Shown here: positions 43,782 through 52,555 of the stretch, one piece after another | How the letters are laid out: each line of letters opens with the position of its first letter | Numbering within the stretch: position 1 is the stretch's first letter | NCBI GenBank assembly: GCA_028284625.1 | Contig: JANQRH010000020.1 | Location: 1-64,000, forward strand | Source: Afifellaceae bacterium | GTDB lineage: Bacteria; Pseudomonadota; Alphaproteobacteria; Rhizobiales; Afifellaceae | DNA length: 64,000 nucleotides | Direction of reading: 5' to 3' | Notes under the pieces: model-generated | The model's input: the letters and a program-made list of their open reading frames with translations, nothing else | Told to the model about the DNA's origin: nothing | The model's database searches: none | Made by a program: the position numbers and the translations under genes

Positions 43782-44807
43782 TTAGCGCTCCGTCAGCTTC
43801 AGCTCGATACGCCGGTTGCGAGCGTAGGCTTCCTCGGTGTTGTCGGGATCAAGCGGCCGGAACTCGCCGAAGCCGGCGGCGACCAAACGCTCAGGCGCGA
43901 TACCGCGATCGATGAGGCGCCGCACAACGGCAATCGCGCGCGCCGCCGACAGTTCCCAGTTCGATCCAAAGCGGCCGGTGACGGGCCGCACGTCTGTGTG
44001 GCCGTCGACCCGGACCACCCAATTGATCTCTTCCGGGATTTGCCCCTGAAGCTCCAGGATCGCGTCACCCAGCTTGTCGAGCTCCTGCAGAGCCTCGCCG
44101 CTGATATTGTCGCTGCCGGTGGGAAACAGCACCGATGCCGGCAGCACGAAGCGATCGCCCACGACTTGAATGTCGGGCCGGTCGGCGAGAATCTCACGCA
44201 GCCGGCCAAAGAAGTCGGAACGATAGCGCGACAATTCCTGCACGCGCTCCGCCAGCGCCACATTGAGCCGCCGGCCGAGATCGGCGATGCGAACCTGGCT
44301 TTCGCGGTTGCGGCCTTCCGATGCGTCGAGCGCCTCCTCCAGCGCTGAGAGTTGGCGGCGCAAGGCAGCGATCTGCTGATTGAGCAGCTCAACCTGCGCC
44401 AGCGCCCGCTGACTGACCTGCTGTTCGCTCTCAAGTTCGCCTTCCAGCGACGAGATACGGCTTTCCGCCGCGCCCGATTCCGCGCCGCTCGCGCTGAGAA
44501 GACCCTGCAGGCGATCGCGATCGCTGGTCGTGGCCGCAAGGCTGGCCTGCAAAGTCGCCAGCTGATCCGCCAGATCGCGCGTATCGGAGCGCTCAAGCGA
44601 CAGAAGGTCGGTCAACTCCGCGATCTGCGCGTTGAGTCGGCTGAGCACCGTGTCCTTGCTCGTGACCTCTTGGCCGAGGAAGAACTGCGCCAGAATGAAC
44701 ACGGAAAGCAGGAAGATGAAGACCAGGATCAGCGTCGCCATGGCATCGACGAAGCCCGGCCAATAGTCGATCCGGTTGAGCCCCCTTGCACGCGCACGCG
44801 CAGCCAT
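43782..44807 (-). CDS. OmpA/MotB-family peptidoglycan-binding motor subunit
   Basis: The 341-residue protein has one N-terminal transmembrane helix (about 21-45) preceded by YWPGFVDAMATLI, which carries the conserved Asp of MotB/ExbD stators. A long coiled coil (about 50-190) precedes an OmpA-like domain (about 225-341) with VDGHTDVRPVTGRFGSNWEL and AGFGEFRPLDPDNTEEAYARNRRIE. With the ExbB-like partner encoded upstream it should form a proton-driven motor. Its start is 14 bases after the partner's stop. This is not a flagellar motor locus. Confidence 0.9.
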   Translation of the reverse strand: MAARARARGLNRIDYWPGFVDAMATLILVFIFLLSVFILAQFFLGQEVTSKDTVLSRLNAQIAELTDLLSLERSDTRDLADQLATLQASLAATTSDRDRLQGLLSASGAESGAAESRISSLEGELESEQQVSQRALAQVELLNQQIAALRRQLSALEEALDASEGRNRESQVRIADLGRRLNVALAERVQELSRYRSDFFGRLREILADRPDIQVVGDRFVLPASVLFPTGSDNISGEALQELDKLGDAILELQGQIPEEINWVVRVDGHTDVRPVTGRFGSNWELSAARAIAVVRRLIDRGIAPERLVAAGFGEFRPLDPDNTEEAYARNRRIELKLTER

Positions 44808-44821
44808 CGCTCAGCCTATCC

Positions 44822-45877
44822 CTACGTCTCGCGGCGCACTTCGCTCAGGCCGCCGTGCCAATCGTCATCCTCGCCGGTCCGACGGATTGGCGTCACATTG
44901 CGCTCCGTCACACTGGTCAGCCGGCGCAACGTATCGTGGAGCGCTTGTTGCTGCTGCGATTGCGACTCCATCCAGTCGCGCACCATCTGCTGTTCTTTGC
45001 GCATGTGCTGGACCATGCCCTGGATGCCTTCGGCGAGATTGGCCATTGCCGCCGTCGAGGCACGTGAACCGCCGCCCTCCTGCACCAAGCGCGCCAGCCG
45101 TTCCACGGAAGCGCGGATCTCCGTGGAGCTGCCGGAGACATCTTCTTCGGTGAGCCCAAGCTCCTCCAGATCGGTGATCGTGGACAGCCAGTCCTCCAGC
45201 TCCGTGTAGAAGCGGTTCTGCGCCTGGCCCGCCTGCAGGTCGAGGAAGCCGAGGATCAGTGAACCCGACAAACCGAAGAGCGACGATGAGAAGGCAATAC
45301 CCATGCCGGTGAGCGGCGCAGCCAAACCTTCCTTCAGGTCTTCAAAGATGATGCCTGAATCGCCGGACGTGACGCTGAGCGTCTGGATGGTGGAGCCCAC
45401 GGCCCCGACCGTCGTCACCAGGCCCCAGAACGTTCCCAGAAGCCCGAGGAACACAAGGAGCCCGGCAAGGTAGCGCAGGATCTCGCGGTTCTCGTCCAAC
45501 CGGTTGCCGATGGAATCGAGGATCGACCGCCAGGTGGAGGTCGACAGCATGAAGCTGTCGGCGTGGTCGCGCAAAAGTGCGGCCATCGGCGCCACAAGCT
45601 TGGGCGGTGCCTGGTCGAAATTGGTCTCGCGCCGGCGGAATGAATTCACCCAGCGCACTTCCGGGATCAGGCCGACGACATTGCGCATGGCCATGGCGAT
45701 GCCGATCACCAGAACACCGATGATCAGCCCGTTCAGGCCGGGATTGTGCATGAAGGCGTTGGCCACTTCCCGATAAAGGACAAGTGGAACGAATCCAGCG
45801 ATGATCAGGAATATGACCATGCGGACCATGAAGATCCGCGGACTGGAGAGCATATAGGGATCGAAGTCGCGTGCCAT
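44822..45877 (-). CDS. MotA/TolQ/ExbB-family proton-channel protein
   Basis: The 351-residue protein has an N-terminal membrane hairpin (about 16-65), a cytoplasmic domain and two further helices (about 135-160 and 190-215) with FLGLLGTFWGLVTTVGAVG and LTGMGIAFSSSLFGLSGSL, the MotA/ExbB core. The C-terminal 100 residues are a Gln-rich coiled coil in the cytoplasm. With the OmpA-like partner it resembles ZorA-ZorB in architecture, but no zorC/D/E-like gene is nearby; this pair is common in Hyphomicrobiales chromosomes with unknown function. Confidence 0.88.
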   Translation of the reverse strand: MARDFDPYMLSSPRIFMVRMVIFLIIAGFVPLVLYREVANAFMHNPGLNGLIIGVLVIGIAMAMRNVVGLIPEVRWVNSFRRRETNFDQAPPKLVAPMAALLRDHADSFMLSTSTWRSILDSIGNRLDENREILRYLAGLLVFLGLLGTFWGLVTTVGAVGSTIQTLSVTSGDSGIIFEDLKEGLAAPLTGMGIAFSSSLFGLSGSLILGFLDLQAGQAQNRFYTELEDWLSTITDLEELGLTEEDVSGSSTEIRASVERLARLVQEGGGSRASTAAMANLAEGIQGMVQHMRKEQQMVRDWMESQSQQQQALHDTLRRLTSVTERNVTPIRRTGEDDDWHGGLSEVRRET

Positions 45878-45954
45878 CGATCTCCCCGAACTGGCGCTAC
45901 TGCGTCGCGGATTTGTAGCGCGTTTCTGCCCGCCGATGGAAGCGAAAGGGCACG

Positions 45955-46740
45955 CTACCGGCGAATTAGTGAGAGGAGCTGTCGGTGGATGGCTTCGTTT
46001 CCGGCAACAACGTCCCCCGATTCAAGCAGCCCGTCACCCCCGTCAGTATCGGTCACGAATCCGCCAGCCTCGCGGATGAGGAGGGTCCCCGCCGCGATGT
46101 CCCAGGGGGAGAGGCTGTGCTCCCAGAAGCCGTCAAACCGCCCCGCGGCCACCCAGGCGAGGTCGAGCGCGGCGGCCCCAAACCGCCGCACACCCGCCAC
46201 TTTCGGCATGATGGCCATCAGTTCACGGACATACGCGTCATGCTCGCCGTGCCCCCGAAACGGCATGCCGGTCGCAATCACGGCATCGTCGAGAGCCTGT
46301 CGCCCAGCGACCCGGAGCCGCCGATCGTTAACGAAGGCGCCGCTGCCGCGCTCGGCCGTGAACAGCTCATCGCCGATCGGGTCGTAAACCACGGCGGCAA
46401 AAAGTCGTCCCTGCCGCTCCAAAGCGATGGAAATGCAAAATTGCGGGATGCCGTGAAGGAAATTCGTCGTGCCGTCGAGCGGATCGACGATCCAGCGATG
46501 CTGCGCGTCGCTGCCACGAGCCTCGCCCGATTCTTCCATCAAGAAGCTGTAGCCGGGCCGCGCCCGCTCCAGTTCCGTGCGGATTACCTCTTCCGCGCGG
46601 CGGTCGGCATTGGACACGAAGTCGGCCGGGCCCTTGCGCGAGACCTGGAGGTTCTCAATCTCGCCGAAATCACGCACCAGCCCGCGCGCGGCCTTGGTCG
46701 CCGCCGTGACCATGACGTTGAGGATCGCTGATCGGGCCAT
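45955..46740 (-). CDS. suhB: Inositol monophosphatase family protein (SuhB-like)
   Basis: The 261-residue Mg-dependent phosphatase contains the metal motifs EESG (in FLMEESGEARG), the signature WIVDPLDGTTNFLHGIP and the C-terminal WDIAAGTLLIREAGG. It dephosphorylates inositol-1-phosphate and related sugar phosphates; in enterobacteria SuhB also joins rRNA antitermination. It starts six bases after efp, so they are likely co-transcribed. The name follows family convention; substrate specificity is unproven. Confidence 0.92.
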   Translation of the reverse strand: MARSAILNVMVTAATKAARGLVRDFGEIENLQVSRKGPADFVSNADRRAEEVIRTELERARPGYSFLMEESGEARGSDAQHRWIVDPLDGTTNFLHGIPQFCISIALERQGRLFAAVVYDPIGDELFTAERGSGAFVNDRRLRVAGRQALDDAVIATGMPFRGHGEHDAYVRELMAIMPKVAGVRRFGAAALDLAWVAAGRFDGFWEHSLSPWDIAAGTLLIREAGGFVTDTDGGDGLLESGDVVAGNEAIHRQLLSLIRR

Positions 46741-46746
46741 GGCGCG

Positions 46747-47310
46747 CTACTCGGCGCGACGCACATAGGCGAGATCGTTTGTGTCGACGACGATCTTTTC
46801 GCCCGGCGAGACGAAGGGCGGCACCATGACGCGCACGCCGTTCTCCATCAGCGCCGGCTTGTAGGACGAAGCGGCGGTCTGGCCCTTGATGGTCGGCTCC
46901 GTCTCCGTGATCTCCAGCACCACATGGTCGGGCAGCGATATGCCGATCGGCCGTTCCTCATGAAGCTCCAGCGTCACCATCATGCCGTCCTGCAGAAAGG
47001 CCGCCCGCTCACCGACGAATTCCGTCGCTAGGTTGATCTGCTCGTAGGTATCGGCGTCCATGAAGACGAGCATGTCGCCTTCCTTGTAGAGGAACTGAAA
47101 GTCCTTGGTGTCGATGCGCGCGCGCTCCACGCGCTCGTCGGAACCAAAGCGATTGTTGAGCTTGCGGCCGTCGATGATGTTCTTCAGCTCGACCTGGTTG
47201 TAGGCGGGCCCCTTGCCGGGCTTCACCTTGTTGGTCTTCACCGCCACCCAAAGCGAGCCGTCATGCTCAATGACATTACCCGGGCGGATGTCGTTGCCGC
47301 TGATCTTCAT
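46747..47310 (-). CDS. efp: Translation elongation factor P
   Basis: EF-P relieves ribosome stalling at proline runs. The 187-residue protein starts [18 protein letters not shown], has the domain I loop KPGKGPA with the modifiable Lys33 (Lys34 in E. coli), and two OB domains, ending AYVRRAE. I start at ATG 47310; the 20 upstream codons are not homologous. The lysyl-modification gene epmA is not in this window. A ten-proline run in the membrane protein at 1230-2501 would be a natural client. Confidence 0.97.
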   Translation of the reverse strand: MKISGNDIRPGNVIEHDGSLWVAVKTNKVKPGKGPAYNQVELKNIIDGRKLNNRFGSDERVERARIDTKDFQFLYKEGDMLVFMDADTYEQINLATEFVGERAAFLQDGMMVTLELHEERPIGISLPDHVVLEITETEPTIKGQTAASSYKPALMENGVRVMVPPFVSPGEKIVVDTNDLAYVRRAE

Positions 47311-47389
47311 TGCTGTCCTGGAAGGTTCGGGAACGCGGCGCCTTGCACCACACTTCGCAAAGGGTGGCAAGAGCCCGACTTGAGGTCGC

Positions 47390-48508
47390 TCAGGCCCTCG
47401 CCCCTAACCGATTGACGTGCCCCATCTTGCGCCCGGCCCGCGCCTCGCGCTTGCCGTAGAGGTGGAGCCGCGCATTGGGCTCCGCAGCAAAGTCCGGCCA
47501 GTCCTCCGCATCCAGACCGATCAGATTGGTCATCACCACGTCGGTATGGCGCGTCGTGGGCCCGAGCGGCCAGCCCGCCACCGCGCGGATGTGGTTCTCA
47601 AATTGCGACACCGCGCAGGCATCCTCCGTCCAGTGACCGGAATTGTGCACGCGCGGCGCGATCTCGTTGACCAAGAGCGACCCGTCGCGTTCGACAAACA
47701 GCTCCACGCCGATCGCACCGACATAGTCGAGCGCATTCGTGATCTCTGTCGCGATTCGGCCCGCTTCGGCGGCGACTGCCGCATCGACTGACGCCGGCAC
47801 GGTGGATGTCGCGAGAATGCCGTCGCGGTGAACGTTCTCAGCCGGATCGTAAACGGCAATCGCGCCGCTCAATGTGCGCACGCCGATGACGGAGATCTCG
47901 CGTTCAAAGTCGACGAGAGCCTCAAGGATCGCCGGCGCTCCGCGCATGGATGCGAACGCGTCGTCCGCCTGGTCGGGCGCGCGTATCGGTGCCTGGCCTT
48001 TACCGTCATAGCCGAGCCGCCGTGTCTTCAAGATACCGGGAAGGCCGATCTTGGCGATGGCCTGGTCAAGCGAGGCACGGTCGTCGACCGGTGCGTAGGC
48101 GGCGGTTCCAATGCCAAGCTCCGCCATGAAGGACTTTTCGACCAGCCGATCCTGGCTGACGGCAAGCGCCCGCGGCCCCGGCCGCACCGGCGCGCTCTTA
48201 GCCAATTGCTCCGCCGCCGCGACGGGCACGTTCTCAAATTCGTAGGTGACCACGTCGACGGAGCGGGCGAACTCCTGAAGCGCTGCCATGTCGTCGTAGG
48301 CGGCGATCGTCTGCGCGGCCGCCACGTCAAAAGCGGGGCTCTCCGGGTCGGGGCAGTAGATATGGCATCTGAGGCCGAGCCGTGCTGCGGCCAGCGCCAG
48401 CATGCGGCCGAGTTGACCGCCGCCCAAAATCCCGATGACGGAACCCGGCGGCAGTGCGCCTGGCGCCTCCTCTTCGTTTATCGCCTCCTCAGCCGCCATG
48501 GTCGTCAC
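47390..48508 (-). CDS. purK: 5-(carboxyamino)imidazole ribonucleotide synthase
   Basis: PurK carboxylates AIR with ATP and bicarbonate to N5-CAIR in purine synthesis. The 372-residue ATP-grasp protein has [16 protein letters not shown], the ATP-binding [14 protein letters not shown] and the metal-binding [17 protein letters not shown]. The GTG at 48508 has GGAG eight bases upstream and overlaps purE by 20 bases; an ATG at 48499 is possible. Confidence 0.96.
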   Translation of the reverse strand: MTTMAAEEAINEEEAPGALPPGSVIGILGGGQLGRMLALAAARLGLRCHIYCPDPESPAFDVAAAQTIAAYDDMAALQEFARSVDVVTYEFENVPVAAAEQLAKSAPVRPGPRALAVSQDRLVEKSFMAELGIGTAAYAPVDDRASLDQAIAKIGLPGILKTRRLGYDGKGQAPIRAPDQADDAFASMRGAPAILEALVDFEREISVIGVRTLSGAIAVYDPAENVHRDGILATSTVPASVDAAVAAEAGRIATEITNALDYVGAIGVELFVERDGSLLVNEIAPRVHNSGHWTEDACAVSQFENHIRAVAGWPLGPTTRHTDVVMTNLIGLDAEDWPDFAAEPNARLHLYGKREARAGRKMGHVNRLGARA

Positions 48509-49004
48509 TGGGCCGCTCCGCCACGGCCTCCGTCCGCTCTGCGCGCCAAGCCGCGAGCCGTTCGGCTAGTTCGCTGTCGCCGCCCGCGACGATCGCCGCC
48601 GCCAGCAAACCGGCATTGATCGCACCTGGCTTGCCGATGGCGAGCGTCCCAACTGGCACGCCGGCCGGCATCTGAACGATCGAATAGAGGCTGTCCTGCC
48701 CCTTCAGCGCGCTCGATTCCACGGGCACGCCGAGGACCGGCAGCGTCGTCATGGCCGCCACCATGCCCGGCAGATGCGCCGCCCCACCGGCGCCGGCGAT
48801 GATCACTTCGTATCCGGCGTCTCGCGCGCCCTTGGCAAATGCGACCAGCCGATCCGGCGTGCGGTGCGCGGAGACGATCCGCGTGTCATGCGGCACGCCC
48901 AGTTCATCGAGAGCCGCCGCCGCATGTCGCATGGTCGCCCAGTCGGACTGGCTGCCCATGACGATTGCGACGCTGGCGGCTCTGCCGGAAGCTTGCGGTG
49001 CCAT
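48489..49004 (-). CDS. purE: N5-carboxyaminoimidazole ribonucleotide mutase
   Basis: PurE (class I) moves the carboxyl group of N5-CAIR to give CAIR. The 171-residue protein has [21 protein letters not shown] with the catalytic His, and [17 protein letters not shown] start at ATG 49004; codons upstream to 49088 are not conserved. It overlaps purK, forming the standard purEK pair. Confidence 0.97.
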   Translation of the reverse strand: MAPQASGRAASVAIVMGSQSDWATMRHAAAALDELGVPHDTRIVSAHRTPDRLVAFAKGARDAGYEVIIAGAGGAAHLPGMVAAMTTLPVLGVPVESSALKGQDSLYSIVQMPAGVPVGTLAIGKPGAINAGLLAAAIVAGGDSELAERLAAWRAERTEAVAERPSDDHGG

Positions 49005-49136
49005 ATCGGCTTGACCCTGTGGAAAACGCTGGCGAACGCCGCCGAGGGCGACGCCACCCGGCATGCCACACTTTCCTGGCCGGCTCAAAGGCTTGCGCGG
49101 GACCGTCCCCAGACTGCGGCGATACGCGCGGAGCCT

Positions 49137-49376
49137 TCAGGCGATGATGTCGGGAAGTAGCTTGTCTTCCAGCGCCTTGATCCGATCCTTTAACGCAAGC
49201 TTTCGCTTCTTAAGGCGCTGTATCTGCAAATTGTCCGGTGAAGCCTGGCCTTGCAGTGCATCGATGGCGCTGTCGAGGTCCCGATGTTCCTGCCGCAACT
49301 GCGCCAGTTCATTGCGGACGGCAGAATCCGCGACCTCGATGACCCGACCGCCGCCGTCCGTCTCGTCCTCCGCCAT
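49137..49376 (-). CDS. YdcH/DUF465-family small protein
   Basis: The 79-residue helical protein has the DUF465 hairpin LAQLRQEHRDLDSAIDALQG followed by IQRLKKRKLALKDRIKALED. Function is unknown. It is on the same strand as purE, 132 bases upstream, and divergent from a second DUF465 gene at 49517, so the two may be paralogues. Confidence 0.88.
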   Translation of the reverse strand: MAEDETDGGGRVIEVADSAVRNELAQLRQEHRDLDSAIDALQGQASPDNLQIQRLKKRKLALKDRIKALEDKLLPDIIA

Positions 49377-49516
49377 GGCCAGACGTTACAACATCGTGGC
49401 GAGTGCGGCAAAATGCGCGGAAACCGGTAACAACCGGTCATCCATGCCTTGTCACAGGTTCGACATATACCCACGTTCGTGGCATTCTGGTTCGGTCCAC
49501 TGACATGGAGGCGCGA

Positions 49517-49705
49517 ATGTCCGTTGAATCGCATCTTGCGGAGCTTGAGCGGCGGCATGAGGATTTGAAGCGCGAAGTGCATGAGGCGCAAAGCCACCCC
49601 GGCTACGACGAGCTTGAAATCGCGGCCCTGAAACGACGCAAGCTGCTTATCAAGGATGAGATCGCCAAACTAAAGGCTGACCAGGAAGCAGCTACCACGC
49701 ATTAG
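49517..49705 (+). CDS. Second YdcH/DUF465-family small protein
   Basis: The 62-residue protein contains HLAELERRHEDLKREVHEAQ and ALKRRKLLIKDEIAKLK, the same two-helix plan as the divergent neighbour. ATGGAGGCGCGA places a ribosome site just before ATG 49517. A strong terminator lies 43 bases downstream, so it is a short single-gene transcript. Confidence 0.9.
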   Translation: MSVESHLAELERRHEDLKREVHEAQSHPGYDELEIAALKRRKLLIKDEIAKLKADQEAATTH

Positions 49706-49747
49706 TTCAGTCAGTGTCGGCGCCTGAGGGGCGCCGGAATCGCGTTC

Positions 49748-49776
49748 AAGGGCGGCTTCGGCCGCCCTTTGTTTTT
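49748..49776. terminator. Bidirectional intrinsic terminator
   Basis: AAGGGCGGC and GCCGCCCTT form a 9-bp stem with a TTCG tetraloop, followed by TGTTTTT on the + strand. It separates the convergent DUF465 and acyl-CoA synthetase genes; the minus side has only AA/TT pairs and is weaker. Confidence 0.88.
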
Positions 49777-49797
49777 GCAAGGTTGTGCCTAAAGCCG

Positions 49798-51444
49798 TCA
49801 AAGCCCTTCCGCGATCTCCCTCAGCCGGAATTTCTGCACCTTGCCGGTGCTCGTCTTGGGGATATCGGCGAACACGACGTGCCGTGGGCATTTGAAGTGC
49901 GCCAGGTTGGCGCGCGCATGCGCGATCAGGTCTTCAGCGGAAACCGCTTCTCCTGGCTTCAGTTCTACGAAAGCGATCGGCGTCTCCCCCCATTTCTCGT
50001 CGGGCTTGGCCACGACAGCCACGGCGGCGACCGCTGGATGCTTGTAGAGCGCATCCTCCACTTCGATGGACGAGATGTTCTCGCCGCCGGAGATGATGAT
50101 GTCCTTTGAGCGGTCCTTGAGCTGGATGTAGCCGTCGGGATGCACGACCCCGAGATCGCCGGAGCGGAACCAGCCGTCCTTGAGCGCAGCCTTCGTCGCT
50201 TCGGGGTTCTTCAGATAGCCTTTCATCACGATGTTGCCGCGGAAGACCACCTCACCCAGCGCCTCGCCATCGGCGGCGACGGGGCGCTCGGTCTCAGGAT
50301 CGAGCACCGCGAGATCCTCCAGCGCCGGATAGCGCACGCCCTGGCGCGCCACCTGCCCGGCCTGTCCTGCGCGATCCAAATCATCCCACGCAGCATGCCA
50401 TTCATTCACGACCGCTGGCCCGTAGGTCTCCGTCAGTCCGTAGACATGCGTTACGCTGAAGCCCGCATCGGCCATGGCGGCCAACACCGATTCCGGCGGC
50501 GGCGCTGCGGCTGTGATGAACCGCACCATGTGCGGGAACGCCCGCTTGTCGGCGTCAGGCGCGTTGATCAGCGTCGCCATGACGATCGGCGCGCCGCAAA
50601 GATGCGTCACCCCATGCGCCGCGATGCGATCGTAGACGGCCTTTGCTTCAACCCGCCTGAGGCACACATGCGTTCCCGCCAGCGCAACGATCGTCCAGGG
50701 GAAGCACCAGCCGTTGCAGTGGAACATCGGCAGCGTCCACAGATAGACCGGATGCTGCATCAATCCGCCGGCGAGCGCATTGGCGTAGCACATCAGCGCC
50801 GCGCCGCGATGATGGTAGACGACGCCCTTGGGATCGCCCGTCGTCCCGGACGTATAATTGAGGCTGATGGCGTCCCACTCGTCATCCGGCATGCGCCACG
50901 CGAAGTCCGGATCGCCCTCCGCCAGAAGCGCCTCATAGTCGATCGAGCCAACGCGCTCGCCAGCTGCTGCGCCCGCGTCATCCGCGCATGTCGGATCGTC
51001 GTATTCGACGACCAGCGGCGTAGCCGTCGCCGCTTTCAGAGCCTCGCTCATCACACCGGAGAATTCGCGGTCGACGATGACAACCTTCGCCTCCGCGTGA
51101 TCGAGCTGAAAGGCAATCGCCGCGGCATCGAGGCGCGTATTGATGGCGTGCAAAACGGCGCCGACCATGGGCACGCCAAAATGCGCCTCCAGCATGGGCG
51201 GCGTGTTTGCCAGCATCACCGACACTGTCTCTCCGACGCCAATGCCGCGACGGCTCAGCGCTGAGGCGAGCTGGCGGGTGCGCGAATAGAGCGCGGTATA
51301 GGTGAGGCTCTGCTGCCCATAGAGAATTGCGACGCGCTCCGGGAACACCCGCGCGGTGCGATCAAGGAAGGCTAACGGCGTCAGAGGCTGAAAATTGGCC
51401 GGGCGCTTGGAGAGGTCGTCATTATAGGCGGCGCGCGTCACCAA
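49798..51444 (-). CDS. AMP-forming acyl-CoA synthetase (DmdB/medium-chain-like)
   Basis: The 548-residue enzyme has the P-loop LNYTSGTTGDPKGV, the HVYGLTETYGPAV adenylation motif, GYIQLKDRSKDIIISGGENISS hinge region (positions about 428-449) and the catalytic lysine in KTSTGKVQKF. The LPMFHCNGWCFPW segment matches the branch including methylmercaptopropionyl-CoA ligase DmdB and plant-type acyl-activating enzymes; a short- or medium-chain acid is likely but not defined. It starts 24 bases after zapA. Confidence 0.9.
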   Translation of the reverse strand: MVTRAAYNDDLSKRPANFQPLTPLAFLDRTARVFPERVAILYGQQSLTYTALYSRTRQLASALSRRGIGVGETVSVMLANTPPMLEAHFGVPMVGAVLHAINTRLDAAAIAFQLDHAEAKVVIVDREFSGVMSEALKAATATPLVVEYDDPTCADDAGAAAGERVGSIDYEALLAEGDPDFAWRMPDDEWDAISLNYTSGTTGDPKGVVYHHRGAALMCYANALAGGLMQHPVYLWTLPMFHCNGWCFPWTIVALAGTHVCLRRVEAKAVYDRIAAHGVTHLCGAPIVMATLINAPDADKRAFPHMVRFITAAAPPPESVLAAMADAGFSVTHVYGLTETYGPAVVNEWHAAWDDLDRAGQAGQVARQGVRYPALEDLAVLDPETERPVAADGEALGEVVFRGNIVMKGYLKNPEATKAALKDGWFRSGDLGVVHPDGYIQLKDRSKDIIISGGENISSIEVEDALYKHPAVAAVAVVAKPDEKWGETPIAFVELKPGEAVSAEDLIAHARANLAHFKCPRHVVFADIPKTSTGKVQKFRLREIAEGL

Positions 51445-51468
51445 TGATGTCCGATCCCGCTTCGCCGT

Positions 51469-51843
51469 CTATTCCGGCGCGTCGGGCAAACCCTGCAAGC
51501 GCTCCGCGATCTGCTCGATGCGCTGGGCCGCATGCATGAGGCTTTCCGCGAAACTCTGCTCCATCCCTTCGATGCGCATCGCCGTATCGGTGCGCACGTC
51601 GCGAAGACTGCTCGCCGCTTCTTCCGCTTCCGCCAGCCGCCGCTCCGTGTCGTTCAGCCGGTCGGTCATCAAGATGCCGGCCATCACCATCAGACGCTGG
51701 TCGCCGATCTCGCCCAACGCGCCGCGGAGTTCGTTGATGGCCGCATCGAAGCGCTCGCCGAGCTGTTCCACGTGCTCTTCCTCGCCGTCTTCGCAGGCCA
51801 TGCGATAGACGCGGCCATTCACGTTGAGGTTGACCTGCGCCAT
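51469..51843 (-). CDS. zapA: Cell division protein ZapA
   Basis: ZapA bundles FtsZ filaments. The 124-residue protein starts with AQVNLNVNGRVYRMACEDGE, the globular head, continues with DQRLMVMAGILMTDRLNDTE and ends in a long coiled coil. Its ATG overlaps the stop of the DUF4164 gene (TGATG). In many relatives zapA lies next to 6S RNA; here 6S RNA is 18 kb away, indicating rearrangement. Confidence 0.94.
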   Translation of the reverse strand: MAQVNLNVNGRVYRMACEDGEEEHVEQLGERFDAAINELRGALGEIGDQRLMVMAGILMTDRLNDTERRLAEAEEAASSLRDVRTDTAMRIEGMEQSFAESLMHAAQRIEQIAERLQGLPDAPE

Positions 51844-52124
51844 CAGCCGCCCTCCTCATCGGCTTGTAGAATCTCGCGGATCGTGGTGACCGCGCTCTCC
51901 AGCCGGCGTGCCACATCACGGTTGATGTGCTCCAGCCGCGCCGCATGCGCCTTGGCGTGATCTAACGCCTCCGCCAGTTCGGCGCGGTCGGTGGTCAGCA
52001 TCTGCACTTCTTCGGCCAGCCCATCGGCGCCGGTCGCCTGAGAAAGCCGCTGTTCAACGGCATATTCCAGGCTTTGAAGCGCGGCCTCCAATTGCCGCAC
52101 GGCATGCTCTGTTGTCGACGGCAT
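51843..52124 (-). CDS. DUF4164 coiled-coil protein
   Basis: The 93-residue protein is almost entirely helical, with AVRQLEAALQSLEYAVEQRL near the N-terminus and ARLEHINRDVARRLESAVTT near the end, matching DUF4164, which is regularly encoded immediately upstream of zapA in Hyphomicrobiales. A division-related role is inferred only from this context. I start at ATG 52124; upstream codons are basic and non-homologous. Confidence 0.87.
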   Translation of the reverse strand: MPSTTEHAVRQLEAALQSLEYAVEQRLSQATGADGLAEEVQMLTTDRAELAEALDHAKAHAARLEHINRDVARRLESAVTTIREILQADEEGG

Positions 52125-52270
52125 TGTCCTTCGCCTCCGCCGCGCGCCCCCACCGGCCTGCCGGTCGCCCTGCCTTATTAGCATTGACCCGTATCGCCCA
52201 GTCAATCAAGCGGTTGGGGCACGAAAATTCAGCATCACTTGAAGCAAGTGGCGGCTTGCGGCGGCGTAAT

Positions 52271-52555
52271 TCAACCGATCATCGCCGTCTTGATGATGAT
52301 CTGGGCGCCAGGCGCCAGCGGCGTATCCAGGCCTGCTCGCTCGCCATCCACGAAGACGTGGATGTTGCGCCGGATGCGCGGCGTTGAATCGACCAGCCGA
52401 TCGCGCATCCCGGGCCACCGCTGATTGAGCGCATCGATAGCCTCGCCCACATTGGTTGCGCTGAGCCGCACCTTTGGGACGGCGCCAGGAAAGAGACGCA
52501 CCAGCGCCGGCGGCAGCTCAACCTCGACGGCACGGCCCTCGGCGCTATCCGTCAA
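52271..52555 (-). CDS. MoaD/ThiS-like ubiquitin-fold protein without C-terminal GG
   Basis: The 94-residue protein has a beta-grasp fold pattern (VEVELPPALVRLF, the IDALNQRWPGMRDRL helix, INVFVDGE-like HVFVDGERA and GAQIIIKTAM). True sulphur carriers end in Gly-Gly, but this one ends in IG, so thiocarboxylation is unlikely. It overlaps the upstream BNR-repeat gene by 11 bases, an association seen in other bacteria and unexplained. Confidence 0.82.
   Translation of the reverse strand: MTDSAEGRAVEVELPPALVRLFPGAVPKVRLSATNVGEAIDALNQRWPGMRDRLVDSTPRIRRNIHVFVDGERAGLDTPLAPGAQIIIKTAMIG

Noticed and set aside
43782-45877. Zorya anti-phage system
   Set aside because: The ZorA/ZorB-like motor pair is present, but the flanking genes are an ABC exporter and suhB-efp-purKE. 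No helicase or nuclease gene (ZorC, ZorD or ZorE) is nearby, and this pair occurs alone in many Hyphomicrobiales.
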